Source of the DNA: Candidatus Fusicatenibacter intestinigallinarum
GTDB lineage: Bacteria > Bacillota > Clostridia > Lachnospirales > Lachnospiraceae
Direction of reading: 5' to 3'
DNA: 46,202 nucleotides
Assembly (NCBI GenBank): GCA_019119555.1
Contig: DWWU01000027.1
Span: 1-46,202, forward strand
Of the stretch, positions 16,121 through 24,283 are shown piece by piece (within the stretch, counting starts at the first letter, position 1; the number at the start of each line of letters is the position of its first letter). The notes under the pieces are model-generated. The model saw nothing but the letters and a program-made list of their open reading frames with translations. It was not told the DNA's origin and did no database searches. The position numbers and the translations under genes are program-made.

Positions 16121-18090
16121 AGTCTCTCCTTTCCGTAAATCAGTGCCGCCTGATAAAGGCCGCGAACCTTCAGATGAAAATGTCCCTGATCCGTCAGTTT
16201 TTTTCTTCCGCTTTCCGTGAGAATCTGTACTTTTTCCACACAGATCTTTTCCACCCGAATCTCCATTTCCACATCCAGTGGTTCAAAAAAAGTCGTCCCG
16301 TTAAATCCGGAATAATTTATCACCTGCAGAAGATACAGATCCGGTCCGCACCGGTCAAAAAACACTTCCGCGCAGGGCGGACCGTCCACCCGGAGCATCT
16401 GGTCCATCCCATCTGTGTTTTTCCGGAGAACATCCAGAAAAATCTGCTTGAAATCCTCATAGCCCTGCATCTGATAGAGGCTTCCCGGCATCCACGAAAA
16501 ATAAACAGCTCTGCCTTCTCTGACGGAAACGCAGCTTTGATCCGTAATCTCATATCCCTGACATCTCTCTGGCGGTCCATACATACCGGCCCGAATCAGG
16601 GGCAGATAATTTTTGTTTTCCTCTTCCGGCTCCATAAAATAATAATCTTTGTCCAGATATACCCAGTCTCTGTCCTTAAAATCCCCAAAGACTTCCTTGG
16701 GTTCGGTCAGCATATAGCACCCTCGAATCGGCGACAACCGTCCTCCAATCGTCACTCCAAACATCTGGCTCAGAAAATCCGGCTCTTCTCTCAGTGCCGC
16801 CCCTGTGGCAACCAGTACGGCGCCGCAGTTTCTCAGATTTTCTGCGACTGATATCCCCAGTTTCTGAACGCCCGGCAGAAGAACTACCGAATATCTTCCC
16901 GTCTGTACCTTCGCCTGTTCCATTTCCTGAAGATCAAGGAGATCAAACAACAGATGTGACTCCTTCAGCATTTTAAAAATCCCCCGGTATTCATTCCTCG
17001 CAGAATTCCCCTGACCGGAGGGGCGGATCAGAAGAATCCTGGCACAGGACTGCAGATGATTCAGATATCTTTCATATTTTCTGTGAAACTGAAAAATCTT
17101 TTTGACCAGTTCAAAATTTTTTCTGTCCGGATATGTCTCAAACCCGCCGATCATGCACCAGTCCAGATTCTCTCCTGTCGCCAGATTTCCATAGAGCCGC
17201 AGCGCGTTCAGCCACGGTGACACGCCCATAAAGCGGTAAAAAATGTCGACCGCATTGATGACGCAGTTGGAAGAATGGCATTCTGAAAGACTTCCTCTGA
17301 CACACCCTGCATTCTCCTCGCTTGCCATCAGCCAGAAAGGAAGCGGACGGTCTACCGCGGAGTTCGATTCGCTTCTCACCAGATCCACCCAATGATTGCT
17401 GTACGTACATACGGCCGCTTCCGGATTCAGTTGTTTTACCTTATGGTAAATTTTTTCCAACAGTTCTTCTGTCGTAAACTTTTGGAATTCTTTATATTTC
17501 TGAAAAACGGGGTCTTCCTCATTCTCCTCCCTGGGGAGTTCCATATGACTGTATTGGTAGAATCTCTTCCGGCAGTTTTCGCATTGGCAGATTCCCACAT
17601 AATGATTGTCATAATCCCTGGTCTGGTATCCGAACATATTAAAAAATACGCCGTCTACCGGATAATGGGTCAGGACTTCTTCCAGGATCTGAAGGGAACC
17701 ATTCTGCTGATACCCTCCATTGACACAGGTAGCCGCCGTGTCATGAAAGCAGACCAGTTCCCCTGACAGAGACCGGCTGTACCATTCCGGATGAACATCT
17801 GCAAACTCTATATGTGTTTTGCTGAAATCAAACCTTGCAATCACACGAATGCCATTGTCATGACATTTCTGAAGAAGATTCCCGAAAAAATCATCGGTCA
17901 GATAAGGGCTTGTCTTCTGGAAATCCAGCTCTGTAGGATAAAAAGCCGTAATTCCTCCGCAGCCCACCATACATACATCTGCGCCGAACTCTTTGAGATA
18001 ATCGATGTATCGGTCCACATCCATTCCTGCGTCGATATCACGCAGATTATTTTGTATCATTCGAAAACGCTTTTTCTTCCACCAATCCAT
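16117..18090 (-). CDS. GHL6-like glycoside hydrolase, paralog 2
   Basis: This 657-residue protein is similar in plan to both neighbours: ARFDFSK (85-91), HPEW (100-103), CVNGGYQ (122-128), DGVFFN (146-151) and CQCENCR (168-174), then a trimerisation-like middle domain and a beta-sandwich C-terminus. No signal peptide is visible. I chose start 18090 because GGAGG lies 9 bases upstream; an in-frame ATG at 18111 would destroy that site. The gene overlaps the end of paralog 3 by 44 bp and ends in a 4-bp overlap with paralog 1, indicating coupled translation. Family members are often labelled only 'beta-galactosidase trimerisation domain protein'; the reaction is not established. Confidence 0.75.
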   Translation of the reverse strand: MDWWKKKRFRMIQNNLRDIDAGMDVDRYIDYLKEFGADVCMVGCGGITAFYPTELDFQKTSPYLTDDFFGNLLQKCHDNGIRVIARFDFSKTHIEFADVHPEWYSRSLSGELVCFHDTAATCVNGGYQQNGSLQILEEVLTHYPVDGVFFNMFGYQTRDYDNHYVGICQCENCRKRFYQYSHMELPREENEEDPVFQKYKEFQKFTTEELLEKIYHKVKQLNPEAAVCTYSNHWVDLVRSESNSAVDRPLPFWLMASEENAGCVRGSLSECHSSNCVINAVDIFYRFMGVSPWLNALRLYGNLATGENLDWCMIGGFETYPDRKNFELVKKIFQFHRKYERYLNHLQSCARILLIRPSGQGNSARNEYRGIFKMLKESHLLFDLLDLQEMEQAKVQTGRYSVVLLPGVQKLGISVAENLRNCGAVLVATGAALREEPDFLSQMFGVTIGGRLSPIRGCYMLTEPKEVFGDFKDRDWVYLDKDYYFMEPEEENKNYLPLIRAGMYGPPERCQGYEITDQSCVSVREGRAVYFSWMPGSLYQMQGYEDFKQIFLDVLRKNTDGMDQMLRVDGPPCAEVFFDRCGPDLYLLQVINYSGFNGTTFFEPLDVEMEIRVEKICVEKVQILTESGRKKLTDQGHFHLKVRGLYQAALIYGKERL

Positions 18091-20134
18091 CTCTTTCTTC
18101 CTCCACAACAATCAAGTCCCATACGTCCAGCCTGTCGATCTGAATCCTTATCCATTCTTTTTCCGAAATCACACGGACAGGGTAATGTTCCAGTACAGAC
18201 CCTCCTCTGACCGGCCCTTCTGTCTCCTTTCGCAGCGCAATCTCCAGATTTCCACATGCATTTGCTGTTCTCAACGGCCGTTCCCCGATTCCATTGACGA
18301 TCTGGAGCATCCATCTGCCCTGCTTTTCCCACACGCTCAGATGAACGCCATCGGGCAGATTCCATGCCCTCACCTTCAGATTTTCTCCGGCCAGCGCAGC
18401 AAAAAGATTCTCCAGGAGGATTTTCTGATCCTCCAGACCGATCTCCGTGACCAGTTCGGCAAGCTCAAAACAAACACTCAGAACATTTCCTTTCCCATAA
18501 GGATGCATCATCGCCAGTGGTATCTCTGTATGCCCCACTGGCATGCTTGCTCTCTCCGGAGGCGCTCCCACGCCATCCGGCGGTGCAAACGGCGGAATCA
18601 GCGTTATTAATTTCTGTGTTCCCTCCACCGGTCGTACGTTGAGGTACTGTCCCCGTACCGGCAGATATCTGGTCTGCTCCAGTCTGCTTCTGAGTCCGGA
18701 AGTTTCCGGCAGCTCGCCGTACGCAGCCTGCAGACTGCCGGTACACATGGTCTCCGGAACGATTCCCATCAGTTCTTCCAGAACTGTATCCGTCTCACTG
18801 TCTGTCTTTTCCACAAACAACCGTCCGCCCCGGGCAACGTACTCCCGCAGATACTGCAGCTGTTTCGTTTTCAATCTGCTTCCGTCCGCCACCATAAGCA
18901 GAGGGTATTGTTCCGGATTTAAGTTTTGTTCCAGCAGAAGCAGATTCAGAAATTCAAACGAAATGTGACACTCCAGAAAAGCTTTTGCCATGGCAAGTTC
19001 CTTTTTCGATCCGCTCCAGAGAATCCATGCATCCACGACCGGTGCTGCATCCTCCAGATATCTGTTGGAAACCGCCGTCTTTTCATTGACCTGCCTTACA
19101 GTCTCCAGCATCCGGTGGTCGGTAATGGTTCGGTCAAAGCCGGTCAGAGAATGCCACAGCTGCCCTCCGGCGGCGGGGATCTGACTCATCCAGTATTCAT
19201 ATTCCGCAGCCGGCAGACCTGTATGGCGCCAGTCCATTCCCGGACAGGAATGAATAATGCCAAAAGGCCTGAGGTTCTTCCCGGGAAGACGTCCCAGTTT
19301 CATATTTAATATCGGTTTCCAACGGTAAGGCAGAGATTCCTTTCCCGCTGAAAGAATATCCTGGGCCTCCGTACAGATCAGATCCGCCGTCTTATACTTA
19401 TCTTCCAGGTTTTCCGCCTGATGCATTCCCTGCTCCTGATATGTGCTGTAATACATAATAACCGGAAGTGCCGGATCAGCCGCCTTTATTCTGCGATACA
19501 GAAACTCCATGTTATCCTGCAGGCACCGTGTCTTCCAGCCGCTGTTCCACTCTTGTTTTTCTCCCGGCAGGTCAACGCCATAGAGATTTCGATATTTTCT
19601 CCTGCAGTTTTCACACCAACAGTCTTCCATATGCGGCGCATTGAAAAAGACACCGTCCAGTTCCAGCATTCCGATCGCTTCCTCCAGAACCTTTCCTGCA
19701 AATTCTTCCCACCGGTATCCTCCATTGATACAGGTGGAAACCAAAAGCGACCAGTTTCCCATCCTTTCCTTTCCGTAAATCACTGGCTTTCCATCCGGAT
19801 CCTTGACAAACCATTCGGGATGCTGAAGATAAACTTCATCCTCCGCCTTGCTGAAATCAAAACGGCCGATGACATAAACGCCTTCTTTATGGCACGCTTC
19901 AATCAGTTTCTTTAAAAGATCTCTGCCCTCCGGAAGAAATTCATTGATGTGATGAAAGGGAACTCTGCTCTCATACCACGCATAAATACCTCCGGTATTG
20001 AGCACAACCGCATCCGCCCCCAGGCCGCGTGCATCCCGGGCAATATCTTCGGGATTCATTTTTCCCGTATCGCGAACCTGAAGATTGTACTGAATTACTT
20101 TCATACCTGTCTGCCACCACGCTGTTTTCTGCAT
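18047..20134 (-). CDS. GHL6-like glycoside hydrolase, paralog 3
   Basis: This 695-residue protein is the first of the three in transcription order. It shows GRFDFSK (90-96), HPEW (105-108), CINGGY (135-140), DGVFFN (160-165) and CWCENCR (172-178), with a Gln/Asn-rich N-terminal barrel start (MKVIQYNL). No export signal is visible. GGAGG lies a few bases before the ATG at 20134. The upstream neighbour is the ABC permease, with the palindromic repeat at 20149-20176 in between. Three divergent copies in a row suggest stepwise cleavage of one branched or modified saccharide, or a hetero-oligomer; both are inference. Confidence 0.75.
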   Translation of the reverse strand: MQKTAWWQTGMKVIQYNLQVRDTGKMNPEDIARDARGLGADAVVLNTGGIYAWYESRVPFHHINEFLPEGRDLLKKLIEACHKEGVYVIGRFDFSKAEDEVYLQHPEWFVKDPDGKPVIYGKERMGNWSLLVSTCINGGYRWEEFAGKVLEEAIGMLELDGVFFNAPHMEDCWCENCRRKYRNLYGVDLPGEKQEWNSGWKTRCLQDNMEFLYRRIKAADPALPVIMYYSTYQEQGMHQAENLEDKYKTADLICTEAQDILSAGKESLPYRWKPILNMKLGRLPGKNLRPFGIIHSCPGMDWRHTGLPAAEYEYWMSQIPAAGGQLWHSLTGFDRTITDHRMLETVRQVNEKTAVSNRYLEDAAPVVDAWILWSGSKKELAMAKAFLECHISFEFLNLLLLEQNLNPEQYPLLMVADGSRLKTKQLQYLREYVARGGRLFVEKTDSETDTVLEELMGIVPETMCTGSLQAAYGELPETSGLRSRLEQTRYLPVRGQYLNVRPVEGTQKLITLIPPFAPPDGVGAPPERASMPVGHTEIPLAMMHPYGKGNVLSVCFELAELVTEIGLEDQKILLENLFAALAGENLKVRAWNLPDGVHLSVWEKQGRWMLQIVNGIGERPLRTANACGNLEIALRKETEGPVRGGSVLEHYPVRVISEKEWIRIQIDRLDVWDLIVVEEERDGLVEEKAFSNDTK

Positions 20135-20148
20135 ACACCCTCCAAATT

Positions 20149-20176
20149 GTAACGGTTCAGCCAGCCGAACGGTTAC
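20149..20176. repeat. Solo dispersed palindrome between permease and GHL6 genes
   Basis: A 28-bp near-palindrome (GTAACGGTTCAGCC ... CCGAACGGTTAC) directly upstream of the ribosome binding site of paralog 3 and after the permease stop. In the transcript it would form a hairpin between transporter and enzyme cistrons. No clear target duplication. Confidence 0.7.
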
Positions 20177-20188
20177 TCTGATATAGTA

Positions 20189-21016
20189 TTACTGCTTGAT
20201 TCCGCTGACTGCGATACTTTGCACAATGTATTTCTGCAAAAACAGGAACATAATACTCAAAGGAATTGCACTGATCACCGCCACAGCCATTCTCGGTCCA
20301 TAATAAATCGCATCCTGCTGGGAATTGAAAATAGAAACTCCGACGGAAATCAGCTGTTTTTCCGAGCTGCGCAGAACAACCAGCGGCCACAGGTAACTGT
20401 TCCAGTTGCTGAGCACCTGCAGGATCGACAAGGTTGCAATCAATGGTTTTGACAGCGGAAGAATAATCTTCAGAAAGATTCTCCATTCGCTTGCCCCGTC
20501 AATGTATGCAGATTCCCTCAGAGAATCCGGAATCGCCTCGATATTCTGCTTTGCAAAAAAGATACCATATACATAAGCGCACGCCCCCATAAGCAGCGGC
20601 GCATATGTATCAAGCAATCCCCAGCTTTTGTACTGGAGATACAGAGGAATCATTCTGGATTCAAACGGAAGCATCATAACCGCCAGCATAAAAATAAACC
20701 AGAATTTCTTTCCCACAAAGTTTCCTTTTGCAAATGCATATCCGCACATCAAAGCAAAAAACACAGCAAGAAACGTATGTACTACGGTAACAAAAATTGT
20801 GTTCAGATAATACCGCACCAGCGGGATACTGGTAAACGCAACTTCATAGTTAAACAGCGAAAACTCATGCGGAATCAAAGAAAATTCCGGAAGCGTCGAC
20901 AACGCTGTTCTGTCAAAAGAAAGCACGATACTCCATACCAGCGGTATCAGGATAATCACCAGTATCGCCAGCAGAATCACAATCAGCAAAGCCCTTCTTA
21001 TCTTTTTTGCCCGCAT
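20189..21016 (-). CDS. Carbohydrate ABC transporter permease (MalG-like)
   Basis: This 275-residue inner-membrane permease has about six transmembrane segments. The EAA loop (SLRESAYIDGASEWRIFLKI) contacts the ATPase. It belongs to the MalG/CUT1 group and pairs with the MalF-like permease 11 bp upstream. The start at 21016 follows AGGAGGTGA. No ATPase gene occurs in the operon, so a shared MsmK/MsmX-type ATPase encoded elsewhere probably energises it. Neighbouring cytoplasmic glycosidases suggest oligosaccharide import. Confidence 0.92.
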   Translation of the reverse strand: MRAKKIRRALLIVILLAILVIILIPLVWSIVLSFDRTALSTLPEFSLIPHEFSLFNYEVAFTSIPLVRYYLNTIFVTVVHTFLAVFFALMCGYAFAKGNFVGKKFWFIFMLAVMMLPFESRMIPLYLQYKSWGLLDTYAPLLMGACAYVYGIFFAKQNIEAIPDSLRESAYIDGASEWRIFLKIILPLSKPLIATLSILQVLSNWNSYLWPLVVLRSSEKQLISVGVSIFNSQQDAIYYGPRMAVAVISAIPLSIMFLFLQKYIVQSIAVSGIKQ

Positions 21017-21027
21017 TTTGTCACCTC

Positions 21028-21951
21028 CTAAACCTTGTTTTTCTTAAAAAATCCTGTCATTTTCAGGTTAATCAGTGTTATCACAAACGTCATTACGAAC
21101 AGTATCATCGCGCCGGCAGAAGCAATGCCATACTGGGGCGTTTCAAAACTGAACTGATAAATATACATCATGATTGTCTGCAGTGTGCCGCCCGGCCTTC
21201 CTGCCGAAGTGTTTCCCCCGATGATAAAAAGATCCGTAAAACGGGCCAGACCGTTTATCATTGACGTAATAAACAGAAATGCAAAACAGGATTTCATCTG
21301 CGGAATCGTAATATACCACCACTGCTTGATTCCATTCGCTCCGTCAACCTCCGCCGCTTCATAGATTTCACTCGGAATCGACTGGAGGCTGGCCAGATTG
21401 ATCAGCATCGCATATCCCATGTTGCCCCATACGCTCAGGATCGTCGCGCCAAATCGCGAAAAATGGGAATCCGACAGCCACCCAATGGTCACATCCTGTC
21501 CTGTCAGAAAGGAAAGAGCATTATTCAGCAGACCCCCATTGGCCTTCAGAACAATCTGAAAAATAAGAACTACGCTGACGCCGGTAATAATATTGGGAAA
21601 ATAATATCCGACTCTGAAAAAGCTCTGCCACTTTCCTTTGCCGATATTATTGATCAATGTGGCAAGAATAAACCCTACCGGAATGGAAATCAGGCTGAGA
21701 AATGCCAGAAGAAACGTATTTCCAATGGATTTCAGAAAGGAGGCATTATTCATAATCTTCTCGTAGTTCTGAAACCCTACAAATTTGTCATCCCCGAATC
21801 CAATTACCTGAATATCAAAAAAGCTGTATTTTACGGACTGCAGCATAGGAATATAAGTCAGTGCAATCAGAGTGACAATGCTGACAATCAGAAAAGAATA
21901 CCAGACTATCTGCTTTTTTATCTTGATTTTTAATGCCTGTTTGTTCTTCAT
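21028..21951 (-). CDS. Carbohydrate ABC transporter permease (MalF-like)
   Basis: This 307-residue permease has about six transmembrane segments and the EAA loop PSEIYEAAEVDGANGIKQWW. It belongs to the CUT1 sugar-uptake family and forms a heterodimer with the next permease. I place the start at 21951, behind GGAG. An upstream frame reaching 22041 runs through the terminator hairpin and the inverted repeat and is rejected. A terminator-like hairpin separates it from the solute-binding gene, which would lower permease expression relative to the binding protein. Confidence 0.92.
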   Translation of the reverse strand: MKNKQALKIKIKKQIVWYSFLIVSIVTLIALTYIPMLQSVKYSFFDIQVIGFGDDKFVGFQNYEKIMNNASFLKSIGNTFLLAFLSLISIPVGFILATLINNIGKGKWQSFFRVGYYFPNIITGVSVVLIFQIVLKANGGLLNNALSFLTGQDVTIGWLSDSHFSRFGATILSVWGNMGYAMLINLASLQSIPSEIYEAAEVDGANGIKQWWYITIPQMKSCFAFLFITSMINGLARFTDLFIIGGNTSAGRPGGTLQTIMMYIYQFSFETPQYGIASAGAMILFVMTFVITLINLKMTGFFKKNKV

Positions 21952-21969
21952 TTCACATACTCCTTGTTG

Positions 21970-22014
21970 AAAAAAAGGCGCCGTACTAACTTCCGTTTCG
22001 TACGGCAGCCTTTT
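21970..22014 (-). terminator. Attenuating terminator between the binding protein and permease genes
   Basis: On the minus strand, AAGGCTGCCGTAC pairs with GTACGGCGCCTT, followed by a run of T (TTTTTTT). It lies inside an operon, so partial termination would give more binding protein than permease, a common design for ABC importers. Confidence 0.75.
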
Positions 22015-22022
22015 GTTGTCGC

Positions 22023-22188
22023 TTAATACAGCGTTCGACAAATAACTGGACGAATCGCGCAGAATGCTTTTTCGAGTGTGCGGGTCAAAAAACGCAGGCG
22101 TAGCGGGCTACGCTGAGTATTTTTGACCCGTGCAATCGGGAAAGCAGGCAAGCGATTTGGTATAGTTATTTGCGATACGCTGTATTAA
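22023..22188. repeat. 166-bp multi-arm inverted repeat after the binding-protein gene
   Basis: Nested arms pair along most of the length: TTAATACAGCG (22023) with CGCTGTATTAA (22178); CAAATAACT (22039) with AGTTATTTG (22164); CGAATCGC (22051) with GCGATTTG (22152); CGGGTCAAAAA (22081) with TTTTTGACCCG (22120); and GCGTAG/CTACGC at the centre. The outer arm includes the TAA stop of the binding-protein gene. It could form one long hairpin in mRNA. It may be a repetitive element; no second copy lies in this window. Confidence 0.8.
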
Positions 22189-23648
22189 CTCAGTGTACTC
22201 ATATAATCATCAAGATTCTTCTGCACATAATCCATCGCCTGATCTGCATCCATATTTCCCTGATACATTTCGTTAATTACAGTTGTCAGGTCGTTGGCAA
22301 ATGTACCAAAATTATTGCTGTCATAACAGTCATTTGCAGAAGCGCTGAATTCCAGCGGGCTGGTGCTTACAACATAAGAGATTGCATCCGCATAATCTGC
22401 CGGCATATAGTCGCCTAACTTGCCGCTCGCTTCCTTGTTGGCCGGAATACTGAATGCATCCAGAAGCCACTGCTGAACCACCTCGTCGGTCACCATAAAT
22501 TTCATGAACTCCCATGCCAGATCTTTCTGCTCGCTTGTATTGCAGATTGCCATATTCCAGTCGCCCATATGGCTGGAAGTGATACCTTCAAACTCTCCGC
22601 TCTGAATTTTCGGAAGCGCCGCCATCATATACTTATCTTCCAGGCCGGCCGCTTTGATGGTGTTGTATGCATTGTAGGCATCCTCAATAATAATCATTGC
22701 GATATTATTGTCTTCCGTATAGGCATTGTTAATATCCAGTCCCTCATAATAATCCGGGCTTGTATACGGAGTGAAGGAGTTCAGATAATTCAATACTTCT
22801 TTTGTCGTATCATTTTTGAAATTCACCTTTGTATCTGCAAGCGTATCGCCCCACTCATAAATCACATCGTTGAATGCGCGGGATGCCCAGATATAATTTT
22901 TATTGGCACTCGCCGCCTCAATCAGACTGATTCCGTATGTTTCTTTTCCTGTCACAGGGTCAGTTCCTGTGGTCGCTTTTGCCAGATCCAGCACATCCTG
23001 CGTCGTCCAGTTCTCATAATCCGGAAGATCCACGCCATAATGTTCAAAGATCTCCTTATCAATTACCACCATGACAGGATTTACCGTTATCGTCAGTCCA
23101 TAGGGCACATACTCATTCAGAGGCGCGATATCCGCGTCCTTTCTCATCGCCATCATGCCCACCGCATCTTTGACTTCCGGATCCTGTTCCAGGTAATCGG
23201 TCAGAGGCTCGCAGATCGGAGTGATGGATGAACCGTGAAGAATAATATCCACATCTCCCGACAGAGCTGCCGTCTGGCAGGCTGCTTTCCAGTTGTCCCA
23301 CGGAATTGTTTCAATTTGTACTTCTACATTCGGATATAATTCGTTCCAACGCTCCAGAACTTCATTATATCCGGGTCTCGAAACTCCTGTGACAATATCC
23401 GTGTTTCCATCTGGCCCAACATCCGTAAACAATCCTGGTCCATACAGTTTCAATGTTCCGGATAATTCTGTATTTGCCGCTTCGCCCGCTGAAGCTGACA
23501 CCGATGCGCCTTGTTCTGCACTCGCCGAAGAACTTCCTGACGATGCGGAGCTTCCGTTCGTTGTTTCCGCGCTGCTACACCCCGCCAATGCGGAAACTGC
23601 CATCATGGTTCCCAGGAACATTGCAAGAACTTTTTTGTGGTTTTTCAT
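22185..23648 (-). CDS. Extracellular sugar-binding lipoprotein (family 1)
   Basis: This 487-residue lipoprotein has a signal peptide ending LAGC (lipid-anchored Cys24) and a Ser/Ala-rich linker (about 25-65). A bacterial solute-binding family 1 fold follows. It would capture the saccharide outside the membrane and deliver it to the two permeases. The start at 23648 follows GGAGGG. It is the first gene of the catabolic operon, behind a promoter at about 23693. The TAA stop lies inside the big inverted repeat. Ligand unknown. Confidence 0.92.
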   Translation of the reverse strand: MKNHKKVLAMFLGTMMAVSALAGCSSAETTNGSSASSGSSSASAEQGASVSASAGEAANTELSGTLKLYGPGLFTDVGPDGNTDIVTGVSRPGYNEVLERWNELYPNVEVQIETIPWDNWKAACQTAALSGDVDIILHGSSITPICEPLTDYLEQDPEVKDAVGMMAMRKDADIAPLNEYVPYGLTITVNPVMVVIDKEIFEHYGVDLPDYENWTTQDVLDLAKATTGTDPVTGKETYGISLIEAASANKNYIWASRAFNDVIYEWGDTLADTKVNFKNDTTKEVLNYLNSFTPYTSPDYYEGLDINNAYTEDNNIAMIIIEDAYNAYNTIKAAGLEDKYMMAALPKIQSGEFEGITSSHMGDWNMAICNTSEQKDLAWEFMKFMVTDEVVQQWLLDAFSIPANKEASGKLGDYMPADYADAISYVVSTSPLEFSASANDCYDSNNFGTFANDLTTVINEMYQGNMDADQAMDYVQKNLDDYMSTLS

Positions 23649-23692
23649 TTCTTTCCCTCCCAATTTTTTATTTATCTTTTGAAGATAGGTAT

Positions 23693-23731
23693 ATTATAAG
23701 AATCTTCGACAAATTTTCCCATGTTTCGACA
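23693..23731 (-). promoter_or_regulatory. Promoter of the catabolic operon with paired TGTCGAA repeats
   Basis: The minus strand has a perfect -10 box TATAAT (23693-23698) but no good -35 at 17 bp. Two direct TGTCGAA heptamers (23705-23711 and 23725-23731) lie exactly 20 bp apart, about two helical turns, covering the -20 to -45 region. This is the place for an activator or repressor. CdaR is the obvious candidate from context, but its site is not verified here. Confidence 0.5.
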
Positions 23732-23791
23732 GACAAATATCCCTTTTCTTTTTGTAATGAAAAACCAAAAAAGGTGTAAAGTTCTCCACAA

Positions 23792-23849
23792 AAAAGCCCG
23801 GGAAATCACAGACAGACCTTCCGGTCTGCCTGTGATTTCCCGGGCTTTT
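23792..23849. terminator. Strong bidirectional terminator at the end of the opp operon
   Basis: A perfect 20-bp arm pair (23792-23811 with 23830-23849), extended by an inner CAGACC/GGTCTG stem, is flanked by A-runs on the left and T on the right. On the minus strand it ends in TTTTTT, so it terminates the opp operon just upstream of the catabolic operon promoter. The rest of 23850-23920 holds no feature I recognise. Confidence 0.9.
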
Positions 23850-23920
23850 CAGCTCCTGCAGACAAATTTCTCTTCATTTTTACAGTGCCTGTAAACGGCA
23901 GCATTTTTCTTTCCTTTATC

Positions 23921-24265
23921 TCACAGATAATACATCACATAATCCAGCGCCGACGCCATAATCAGCACCACCAGACTGGCAATTCCCAGAACGACTTTAT
24001 AAGAGAACAAAGGAAAAATCTTTTTCCATGCATCCTTATGCTTCCATTCCTGCTTATGGCGAAAAAACAGATTACTTCCGGCAAGCACAAACAGGCCCAA
24101 AGCACCTCCGATAAACATCACCGCCCTGGCAGTTTCCAATCCGGCAGTTACATCCAGGCCGCCTGCCAGAGTTCCGGCGATCCACGCGGCGACAAACAGG
24201 ACGGCGCCTGCCGCCAGACCAAGCCCGATTGTTTTCATGGAATCTCTGACAATGTTCTGAATCAT
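23921..24265 (-). CDS. Small membrane protein of unknown function
   Basis: This 114-residue protein has three likely transmembrane segments (about 13-35, 45-65 and 88-112) and a basic loop (RHKQEWKHKDAWKK) between the second and third. I do not recognise the family. It starts 18 bp after oppF, behind AAAGGAG, and is followed by the operon terminator, so it is the last cistron of the opp operon. A role linked to peptide import is only suggested by position. Confidence 0.65.
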   Translation of the reverse strand: MIQNIVRDSMKTIGLGLAAGAVLFVAAWIAGTLAGGLDVTAGLETARAVMFIGGALGLFVLAGSNLFFRHKQEWKHKDAWKKIFPLFSYKVVLGIASLVVLIMASALDYVMYYL

Positions 24266-24283
24266 GGTATCTCCTTTTGCGAA

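Noticed and set aside
21952..22041. Longer start for the MalF-like permease at 22041
   Set aside because: The extension runs through a terminator and the inverted repeat; 21951 has a ribosome binding site.
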